Shown here: piece after piece, positions 1 through 9,134 of the stretch
Numbering within the stretch: position 1 is the first letter of the stretch
Layout of the letters: each line of letters starts with the position of its first letter
Origin: Argentina anserina
Taxonomy: Eukaryota; Streptophyta; Magnoliopsida; Rosales; Rosaceae
Assembly: GCF_933775445.1 (NCBI RefSeq)
Contig: NC_065873.1
Coordinates: forward strand, 22,816,001-22,880,000
Length of the DNA stretch: 64,000 nt
Reading direction: 5' to 3'
The notes under the pieces: generated by a model
Database searches by the model: none
Seen by the model: the letters and a program-made list of their open reading frames with translations, nothing else
Told to the model about the DNA's origin: nothing
Program-made: the position numbers and the translations under genes

Positions 1-1419
1 TCGTGGAAGTTGCACGCAGGAAAGAAGGTGAGTAAAATCTCACTTATTTACGAATCTACCCTTGCGGTGATTCCAAGATTTTTGCAAGAGTTTTTAATAT
101 TGAATTACGACACGTATACAATATAGTGGATTACGTATATATCGTATAAATGGTAATAAGTACATATATATATAGTTTGCTATATTATATACTGTTATGA
201 ATTCGTTGGAATTGTCATTTCGAATGACGAGAATTAAATGTTGAGCATGTGATGTGATTTTTGTACAATATGAGGTGTGATTATTGTACGTGGTTTTAAC
301 ATGAGTTTGTTAAAATGTTTTGTCTTCGGACGAGTTTTGTCTTCGGACGAGTTTTTGTCTTCGGACGTGTTTATGAAATATGACATGTATACGATATAAT
401 GGATTATATATATATATATATTGTATAAATGGTAAATATGTACATATATATATAGTTTGCTATATAATATACTGTTATGATTTTATCGTGATTTATGTCA
501 TTTCGATGACGAGATTTAAATATCGAGCATGTGATTTTGATTTGTACAATATGATGTGAGATTATTGTACGTGATTTTAACATTGAGATTGTTAAAATGT
601 TGATTTGTCTTCGGACGTGATTGGTACAATATGATGTGAGATTATTGTACGTGTTTGGCAAGTCGGAACCTAGCCTTTGGCCGGGCGAAAGTTACGATAC
701 AGTTAGAGCTCTAGTCTGTCTGCCTTAGTACTACATGTGAGGTAACGGGTGGTTATCTGCTCATGGGTACTCAGATTGTTTTGGATGTTGGGTAGCGGGT
801 GGCTATCCAATATCGACGGTGTATTACGAGAGGGGTAACAGATGTGTACCAGCGTTCTTGGTACCCGTATTATAAATGCATTTGGGTAACCAGAAGGGTT
901 ACTTAATTTCTCATGAGCGCTTCTTTTCATATTTCTTTGGGATAACCAGATGGGCCGTCCATTGACTCATGAGTGCATTTATATTTGTTTGATTTGTGGA
1001 TTTTCGTATATATATTAATATGCGAGTTATATTTTCATTTTACTCATACGAGCTGTAAAGCTTACCGGGTTTGTGTTTACAATCCCGGTGCACCAATTCG
1101 ATGGTGTAGTGGATAACTCCGCAGGTGTGGATTAGCGGGAATTGACGGACCGCTCAGAGGACTTGAAGTTATTTATCTCCAGCTTGCGTGAGGATTTTGT
1201 GTGACTATCTTGTGAGTTTGTTGTGAGAATTACGCAATTTCATTTGTTATAATATTGCATTATAATTTGGGTTGTAATAATTGGTTCTTCTGAGTTGTAT
1301 TGAGAACTCAGTAATGATCCGCTGGGCATTTTAAATGATTTCGTTTTCAGTGAAATTGTTTAGTGTTTAACGACTTTGGAATTTTGAGTTTTTAGGCTCA
1401 GAATTTTGGGGTCGTTACA
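1..1419 (-). mobile_element. LTR of a Gypsy-like retroelement, minus orientation, cut by the window edge
   Basis: On the minus strand this begins TGTAACGACCCC at 1419 and runs left to the window edge. It is the inverted counterpart of the first ~1.3 kb of the solo LTR at 2616-5618: the blocks with TGTACAATATG, TCTTCGGACG and the GGTAACGGGTGG stretch recur in reverse order. A short tandem of a TCTTCGGACGAGTTTTG-like unit lies near 320-372. No coding domain is visible. TGTAACGACC starts are common in large plant Gypsy LTRs, so Gypsy is inferred from the terminus only. The far end and its target duplication lie outside the window. Confidence 0.75.
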
Positions 1420-1735
1420 AAGAGCATCCTTTACTTCGATGATATAAGCGATCGACTGCACTGTAATGTCCACTAGTAAACAACAGCAGCTGGCATTCCT
1501 TCTCTACTGAAGTCGACTTATCAGAACTTATGGCCGGACATCCTTTTTATTTTGGCCTTGTCTTAATAGCTCAGGTGAAGGAAAGCGTATTAGGCAGTTA
1601 TCATGATCTTTATACCCTTGACAGACTTAAGGGCAGATTTCGATACTGTTTTACAGGAATAATTTGTTGATGCTGATCCGAGTGAATGAATTCTGTGGTT
1701 CGGACTATCATGGTGTCCATGCATGATACGGTTTT
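1420..1735 (+). other. Exon-like host DNA left of the outer LTR, unidentified
   Basis: This is non-repetitive DNA between two LTRs. Around 1505-1665 one plus-strand frame stays open and reads like protein (…SELMAGHPFYFGLVL…), and 1647-1658 resembles a splice acceptor (TTTTACAG). Frames are broken within about 100 bp. The sequence continues into the stretch at 5922 once the LTR insertion is set aside. I do not recognise the family. It may be the end of a decayed gene. Confidence 0.35.
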
Positions 1736-3363
1736 TGTCACGACCCCGAAATTTCGAGTATGAAACTCAAATTTCGAAGCCATGAAAAATCGAATCATTT
1801 TAATGTCATAGTGGATCATTACTGAGTTCATAATACAACTCAGTCAAATTGATTATTACAAACCAAATTTATAATTCAAGCATTATATCAAATAGGAATG
1901 TAAAAATTCTCTTAATCATCACCACAAGATAAAATGAAAACAACTTCAAATGGGAATGTAACTCGCCACCACCGCCCCAAAACTCTTTCTTTCTTCCTCC
2001 TCTACCCCTACGCGGCCCAAGACCGCCTCCAAACCTCCTCACGCTCCCACACGCACCGCCCTAGGCGGCGGTACCTCCCTCCTCTCATCCTCCTCCGAAC
2101 TTCCCCAAATCACACCAAAACAACCACAATAATCACCCTAAGCTAACCCTCACCTCGATTTGACCTTGGAGACGTCAGATTGTTGCCGGAGAAGCTTGAG
2201 AGGCCGGCGGTGTCGAATTGAGCAGAGGCGAGGGGCGAGCGGCGAATCGAGGTCCCAATCTTGTCGTAGATGGCTCCAGAGGTGAGGAGAGGTGGGGGCT
2301 AGCTTGCCTCGAGCACGACGTCACCGGAGGCAGAGTTCGCACGGCGGTAGGAGGCTCGGTTGATCGTGCGGCTTCCCGGCAGCGAATGGGGACGTGTCGA
2401 GCTCGGGGTTGGTTGCGGAGGGTTGTGCGAAGATTCTTGGACCGGCGGTGAGGGACACGGATGGCCGGAGGTGGGAGATCGACGACAAGCTTTTTCTGAG
2501 GGGGAGAGGTCGGGGAGAGAGAAGGAAAAGGAGGCGGGGGTGAGGGGTTTCCGAAAATGGAAACCCTAATCCCTCAATTTTCCCTTTTATACCATTTTTC
2601 AAATCGGAAACTAATTGTAACGACCCTAAAATTTCAAGCCTAAAAACTCAAAAATTTCAAAGTCGTTAGAACACTAAAACAATCTCAATTTAAATCGAAA
2701 TCATTTAACGTGCACAGCGGATCATCACTGAGTTCTCAATACAACTCAGAAACCAATTATTACAAACCAAACATATAATTCAACATTATATAAATTGGAA
2801 ATGTATAATCCTCACGAGATAGTCACACCAAATCCTCACGCAAGCTGGAGATAAATAACTTCAAGTCCTCTGAGCGGTCCGTCAATTCCCGCTAATCCAC
2901 ACCTGCGGAGTTATCCACTACACCATCGAATTGGTGCACCGGGATTGTAAACACAAACCCGGTAAGCTTTACAGCTCGTATGAGTAAAATGAAAATATAT
3001 AACTCGCATATCAATATATACGAAAAATCACAAAACAACAAATATAAATGCACTCATGAGTCAGTGGACGGCCCATCTGGTTGTCCCAAAGAAAAAGAAG
3101 CGCTCATGAGAAATTAAGTAACCCTTCTGGTTACCCAAATGCATTTATAATACGGGTACCAAGAACGCTGGTACACATCTGTTACCCCTCTCGTAATACA
3201 CCGCTGATATTGGATAGCCACCCGCTACCCAACATCCAAATAAACTGAGTACCCATGAGCAGATAACCACCCGTTATCTCACATGCAGTACTAAGGCAGA
3301 CAGACTAGAGCTCTAACTGTATCGTAACTTTCGCCCGGCCAAAGGCTAGGTTCCGACTTGCCA

Positions 3364-3562
3364 AACACGTACAATAATCTCACATCATATTGTACCAATC
3401 ACGTCCGAAGACAAATCAACATTTTAACAATCTCAATGTTAAAAATCACGTACAATAATCTCACATCATATTGTACCAAAAATCATGTCCGAAGACAAAT
3501 CAACATTTTAACAATCTCAATGTTAAAATCACGTACAATAATCTCACATCATATTGTACAAA
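3364..3562 (+). repeat. ~80-bp tandem repeat inside the LTR
   Basis: About two and a half copies of a unit containing CGTACAATAATCTCACATC, then the CGTCCGAAGAC and AACATTTTAACAATCTC motifs. The same units appear in reverse orientation near 540-660 in the left LTR, so they belong to the LTR family. Confidence 0.75.
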
Positions 3563-4121
3563 TCAAATCACATGCTCAATAGAATCACAATAAAATCATA
3601 ACAGTATATTATATAGCAAACTATATATATTCGTACTTATTTACCATTTATACAATATATATATAGTCCACTATATCTTATACATGTCATATATCACCAC
3701 ACATGCTCAATTCACAAACTTCCGTCATCGAAATGACTATTTTTAATGAATTAATAACAGTACGTAATTTAATGAACTATATATATATGTACTTATTACC
3801 ATTATACTGTATATATGTAGTCCACTAAATTATATACATGTTGTAATTCATTTGATAAACACACGAGGGTAGATTCGTAATTTAGTGAGATTTTACTCAC
3901 CTTATAGACTTGAGCGTAATTCCACAATTCCCGACGATAATTCCTTTCCTTGATTTAACGATCACCTTGAAAAGATAAGAAAAGAATTTAGAATCGTTTC
4001 GTAAACCTTTAAATGCCGAAACAGTAATAATCGGTTACTGTTCAGCAATTTTTCGGTTTTACGAAATTACTGTTCAGTGTTACTGTTCACTGTTACTATT
4101 CCCGAATACTGTACAAATATG

Positions 4122-4385
4122 CAATTAATACGTATTTCTGTACGTATAAATATTATATACGTATTTTCTGTACGTATAAATATTATATACGTATGTCTGT
4201 ACGTATAAATATTAATACGTATTTCTGTACATATAAATATTATATATGTATTCATGTACGTATAAATATTAATACGTATTTCTGTACGTATAAATATTAT
4301 ATATGTATTTCTGTACGTATAAATATTAATACGTATTTCTGTTCGTATAAATACTAATACGTATTTCTGTACGTATATGTACGAT
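4122..4385 (+). repeat. ~31-bp AT-rich tandem repeat (about 8 copies) inside the LTR
   Basis: Imperfect tandem copies of a unit with ACGTATTTCTGTACGTATAA followed by ATATTA(TA). Copies differ by small indels at the TAT/TAATA junction. The related palindromic ACGTAT/GTACGTA cores could form hairpins. This block has no visible counterpart in the left-edge LTR. Confidence 0.8.
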
Positions 4386-5921
4386 TTAAATGTAAATACA
4401 AATTCAGTAAATAAAATTTACTAAATTACCCTTTTACAAAATTACTTTTTACATTTACTGAAAGTAATTTATATTTACATTTACCGAAGGTAAAATTTAA
4501 TTACATTTACCGTAGTAAATAAAAATTACATTTACATTTAAGTAAATTACCAAAATACCCTTCTGTCGAAACTGTTCCCACCGCCGCGCGTGGGGCCCAC
4601 GCGCCGAGGCTAACCACGGCGCGTATCACGCCACCGCCGCCTCCAAAACCACCCTCTTCCTTCCCTCTGCTTTCCCACGGCCTCACACCGTGCCTAGCCC
4701 CCTCTATTCGCCCACACGCGCCGCCTAAGGCGGCGGCATCTCCCCCAAAACCTCATCCTCCGATCTTCTCCAATCAATCCAAAATTTCACCAACAATCAC
4801 AACCAATCCATTAATCACATCTAATCATACCTTAATTGAAGTTTAGAACTTCGATTTAACACCGGAGAAGCTTGAATCGTCGGCAGTGTTCCATCTTTCG
4901 GAATGAAGCTGAGTTGATGCGATTTGGCCCCCCAATCGCTCGTAGATGGTTCCAAAGGTAAGAATCGGCGTCAAGGCGCCCTCCTCCACGCTCTTGCGTC
5001 GCCGGAGATGATGGGTCGTGCAGCGGCGAGTTGCAGCAGCTCGGTACGATTCGGAGAAGCTTCGGCGTGGCGCACCCCTGCGTGTCGCATCCAGAGATGG
5101 TTGCGGGAGGTCGAGCGGCGCCCTTGGGATGGGCGGTGTGACTCACGGCGCTCGGAGATGCGAGATCGGCGCTGAAGAAAGAGAGGGCTCGGGGAAGGAT
5201 GTCGCGAGGGGTGAGGGAGAGAAAGAGAGGCGCGGGTGAGAGAGGAGAGGAGGGTTTCCATTTTTGGAAACCCTATTTCAGAACAAATTCCTTTTATACC
5301 CCTTTTTCCAAATCGGAAACTCACTTCTATCGTTAATAACTTTCACGTCCGACGTCCGATTAGAACGCGTCACATACTCACGAACTCGTAACGACGAGCC
5401 CTACAACTTTCGTGAAGAAAGTTTTCGCAACCGAGCGACGGAATGAAAGTCGATTTTTACGTCGCGGAAACGTAACGTTTTGCTAATTAAACGTTTCGAT
5501 AACATTTCCGTTTACGATATACTGCTTCGCAAGAAATCAAAATTCGTTTATATAAATTTCACAAATTTAAAATCTTACAAACTATCCAATACTCGTTTTG
5601 AAAAATCGGGTTATTACACTAATTTTCGTCGTTAATAACTTTCTCGTACGACGTCCGATTAGAACGCGTGACACGTCCACGAACTCGTATCGACGAGCTG
5701 TACAACTTTCGTGAAGGAAGGTTTCGCAAACAAGCGACGGAGTAAAAGTCGATTCTCGCGTCGCGGAAACGTAACGTTTTCCTAATTAAGATTTCTGATA
5801 ACGGTTCCGTTTCCGATTTCCAACATTGCAAAGCGAAATAAACGCGTTTAATAAATTTTACAAACTTAATAAATTCTAAAAACAATCCAATAATTAGTTT
5901 CCGAAAAATCGGGTTATTACA

Positions 5922-6250
5922 GTTTTACAGGAATCCTTTGAAGCTCTTACGTTCAAATTTATTCCTGCAACTAGATTATCATTTGAGAGAGAGTCAAACG
6001 GAAGTGTTGTATATGTAAGTATGAATTTGCAGAAGGCGGTGTTGGTCAAATAATTTCTCTTTTGGGCATCTCGAGGCTGACTACATTTTGTCTGTGGTTG
6101 CAGAGATGTCACTTGTGCCCCTTCCGTCAAATATCCTGCCAACTTTGGAAAATGGTGAGCCTTCAACCGGGGCCAAAAGATGAATGTATCATCTGGGGCA
6201 TTAATACAGGTAAGAGTTGTGCAAATAAACCCCGCTGCTATGACCGGCCC
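5922..6250 (+). other. Exon-like host DNA right of the outer LTR, unidentified
   Basis: From the retained TSD copy, one plus-strand frame is open to a good donor (TAT|GTAAGT near 6010). It codes a plausible segment with …PATRLSFERESNGSVVY. After a likely acceptor (TTTGCAG near 6030) a second open stretch includes …LEADYILSVVAEMSLVPLP…. The first stretch is in frame with codons just upstream of 1735 once the LTR and one TSD are removed, so the LTR probably landed in an exon. Stops and shifts elsewhere suggest a decayed gene. I do not recognise the protein. Confidence 0.4.
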
Positions 6251-7152
6251 TAAAAGCCCGTCCTGTTTTGCCATAATAATAACATATTTTTTTTCTATTT
6301 TTCACATATGTTTCTTCCATTACATATGTAATAGAACTTATCTTATTTTGATTATTGATTTTATAATTTTTATTTCTATTTATGTTTTGTTAAATAACCC
6401 TTGATTTTGAATAAAAATTCATTAAATATATGAATACAAGCACTTCGGCTTATATTTATAACTTGCTTAATCTAACTCTATCATATATATGCATGTAAAA
6501 TATGATTATAAGTTAAAAAGAACAATCTTATATTACATGTATAATTATATAGTTAAATATTGAGAAAAAACATAACTTCAATATATTTATTTAGAGTTTT
6601 TTTAATAAACATAACGTGATTTCCAACATTTTAACCATATTTGGAGGGCCGGCTTGACTCGACCATACCAGCCTTTTTAGCCTTAAAGGAATGAGCTAGT
6701 AGGACTAGCCGATGACTTACAAATTAAAGTCTTAATCCGGCCCTAAATTTTGTTGACTCAGTTAAAACCCTACCCGGCCATACTCTAAACCCTAAAATTT
6801 AAGGTAGGGCTAGCCCTAGCCCGGCCCTTGACGACCCCTAAGTCAATGTCATCATACTTGTTACGATCGTAAATGGGGTAGCTTATGAGTTGTACCATTA
6901 GTCATCAGCATCTTGTAGGAAAATATGAATGGCTGCTAATGAATCATCAGAAATGTAATAATTTGTTCTCAGTTTCTACTTTCTTGTGATATACGATCCC
7001 TGTATCATATTATCTTAACTCATACAAGTAAGATCCCACAAGGATCATTCATTCTAATGTATATGCATGTACCTTATGCGATTCAGAGGAAGACAGAAAG
7101 AGATGAAAGATCAATGGCATCTGTTGTTCACTCATATAAATTAAGAGCATAA
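6251..7152. other. AT-rich intergenic DNA, no gene seen
   Basis: No convincing ORF. Between about 6640 and 6840 lies a transposon-like scrap rich in GGCCGG, CCCGGCC and CTAGCCC, ending in a GACCCCTAAG-type stretch reminiscent of hAT-like MITE ends. No clean terminal repeat or target duplication was found. Confidence 0.4.
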
Positions 7153-7504
7153 TGTCACGTCCCGTTTTCGGGAGTGTCTACTGTGGGCATTACTGGTTAA
7201 ATGTGCTTCATGTATATGTGGGATTGCTCTAAGGCCAGAAGTTGTGGGAGATATATGGCTGCTCTTTCCGAAGGGTTCAGGCAGGCCAACCCGGTTGAGT
7301 TTGGGAAGTTTGTCGCTAGTCGGGGACTTAACGTCGAAGAAGAGAGTTGGCCGCCCTACACACTGGTCAGGGTCTGAAGCCGATCCCCTGATGAGCCCAA
7401 GACATGGCGAAACCAGTGCATTGCCCCGTTAGATAAGGCTAGCTCCATGAGGATGGAGCGCCGCATGGACCAAGTGTGACAGCCGAATGGCTAGGTCCGT
7501 GACA
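7153..7504 (+). mobile_element. Small solo-LTR-like insertion (352 bp)
   Basis: Starts TGTCACGTCCCG and ends GTCCGTGACA, so its ends are TG…CA with a 6-bp inverted TGTCAC/GTGACA. It is GC-richer than its surroundings. It is bordered by ATAA on both sides (7149-7152 and 7505-7508), one base short of a usual 5-bp duplication. It lies just beyond the stop codon of the DRM pseudogene, in what was its 3' region. A short TIR element is an alternative reading. Confidence 0.5.
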
Positions 7505-8124
7505 ATAAGCAACTAGAGAATCAAGTTTCTAGATCTGGAATTATACATGGATCAGCTGTATCTGGGCATAAGATTCTTCACTAAGTCTAATATACGGACA
7601 TAATGAAAGAACAGAGACGATTCTTTTCCCCCAAGCTCATCCCTATGATGTATGTTGCTCCCGGCAAGATTGTTGCACGGGCACCAACCACAAGATCAAA
7701 CCCTCCAAAGGTATTGATGTAATGCTTAAGCTGGTCTTTATTCAACTCTTGCACATCGGCAAGGTGATACAAGTTTCCTTTTTGGTTGGTTTGCTCCCAC
7801 CAAGACCTTACCACTCTCCTGCTAGCCTTTGAAATCTCAACAGACACAACATTCTTCATACGTCTGCCAAGCCGATGGAGGGCTATCTCTGCACCCCCAA
7901 TCCCGGAGAAAAGAGAAAGGACATGATGCCATTGGGGAACCGATCTTTCAACACAGAGAGATGATAGGCAACAGTATCAATCTGGAACGAATTGAGCTCA
8001 TAAGTGAAATGTAATAGCCGAGTAGACAAAAGTTTGGAAGTCTACTACTCCAAAGCAACTAATTATCAGTAGATATGAAAATCTACACAGTAAGGCATTT
8101 GAAAGAGATTAATGCCAACTATAT

Positions 8125-8509
8125 GTAAGGAGGTCCTTATCTTAACTTAAGGTACGAATTTTCATTTTTGACTAATTTTTCGATCGAGTTTTCATATCTC
8201 CACTGTTCAATATCTTGGTTATAACGTATAAATCATTTCCACAAAATTTCAACCGATTTCATGATCGACACTTTAACGAACTAATCAAAACCAATGGACG
8301 CATTGAATTTGTCAAACATAAACCGTTCATATTTTGAGTAGAAAATCGAAGTTATGAGTACCTTAACGGTTATGGAATCGGCTGAAATTTTGTGGAGATG
8401 ATTTATACATTATTACCTAGATATTTGACAGTGGAGATGTGAAAACTCAATCAAAAAGTTAGTCAAAAATGAAAATCCGTACCTTAAGCTAAGATAAAAA
8501 CCTCCTTAC
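8125..8509. mobile_element. Fold-back MITE in the last DRM intron
   Basis: A 385-bp inverted-repeat element. The left end GTAAGGAGGTCCTTATCTTA is mirrored by a right end reading TAAGATAAAAACCTCCTTAC. The symmetry continues inward (TTTTCATTTTTGACTAA against TTAGTCAAAAATGAAAA, and CCACAAAATTTCAACCGAT against ATCGGCTGAAATTTTGTGG). Nearly the whole element could fold into one hairpin. No clear target duplication was seen, so the superfamily is open. Confidence 0.8.
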
Positions 8510-8550
8510 CTGAAAAACTTTGTATATATATATATATATATATGAGAATT

Positions 8551-8906
8551 TTTAGGTGTGGACGTCTGTACCTTAAGTAAGGTATGGATTCGCGATTTCG
8601 GCGACAACAGGCTGCAACGGTAGGGTGGACCAACACAGGCGCACTCCTCACCTCCCGGCGATTCCGTCTGTGTTGGTCGGAACTCCATCGGTGACCTACG
8701 GCGGCCGAAACCGCGAAATCGCCAGAATCTGTCTAGAAATTTTAGTTTTGCAGATTCCGGCCTCCGTGGGTCGCCGATGGAGCTCCGGCCAGCACAGACG
8801 GGATCACCGGGAGGTGGGTAGTGCGGTTGTGTTGGTCCGCCGCGCCGTTGCGGCGTGCCATCACCGGAATTGGCAAATCCGCACGGTGCGGACGTCTGCA
8901 CCTGAA
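8551..8906. mobile_element. GC-rich fold-back element inserted in a (TA)n tract
   Basis: The ends TTAGGTGTGGACGTCTGTACC and GGTGCGGACGTCTGCACCTGA are inverted repeats. The inner arms (about 8660-8725 and 8758-8820) also mirror each other around CCGTCTGTG/CACAGACGG and CTCCATCGG/CCGATGGAG. TA repeats border both sides (8522-8543 and 8911-8932), consistent with insertion at TA. It is much more GC-rich than the intron around it. Confidence 0.75.
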
Positions 8907-8934
8907 ACGACATATATATATATATATATATAGT

Positions 8935-9134
8935 CTCTATCCGGAGTGAAGCTTCACTCTAAAATTACAGAGTGAAGTTCCAATTTTGGCACACTTTTCG
9001 GTCAATTTTTTTCACCATAAGCGATTCAATATTTAGGTATACTATTCAAGATCATTTATACAAAATTTTATCTAATTCAGACATTTTTATATGGATGCCA
9101 AGGAACCCATAAGCAAACTAAAAGCCCAGAATAT
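8935..9134. other. Remaining DRM intron DNA with a short inverted motif
   Basis: Begins GAGTGAAGCTTCACTC at about 8944-8959, a perfect 16-base palindrome, followed by ACAGAGTGAAG. It looks like one end of another MITE, but no partner end was found. Confidence 0.35.

Larger units (their letters stand above)
2616..5618 (+). mobile_element. Nested 3.0 kb solo LTR, TSD CTAAT
   Basis: Starts TGTAACGACCC at 2616 and ends TTATTACA at 5618 (3003 bp). It is flanked by CTAAT at 2611-2615 and 5619-5623. It sits inside the outer solo LTR, so it inserted later. Content in order: a stretch shared in inverted orientation with 1-1419; ~80-bp tandem units; a ~31-bp tandem array; a GC-rich segment (about 4570-5270); then the conserved distal part beginning TCGTTAATAACTTTC. 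No ORF of retroelement type is present. The length suits the long LTRs of plant Gypsy chromoviruses, but the lineage is not shown. Confidence 0.87.
1736..5921 (+). mobile_element. Outer solo LTR (interrupted), TSD GTTTT
   Basis: Starts TGTCACGACCCC at 1736 and ends GGGTTATTACA at 5921. It is flanked by a perfect 5-bp duplication GTTTT at 1731-1735 and 5922-5926. Removing the nested element (2616-5618 plus one CTAAT copy) leaves about 1.18 kb. The middle (about 1960-2560) is GC-rich with ACC/CGG-rich stretches. The distal part (5624-5921) is clearly similar to the distal part of the nested element (about 5330-5618), so both belong to related LTR families. No internal domain, PBS or PPT is present, so this is a solo LTR left by LTR-LTR recombination. 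Confidence 0.85.
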
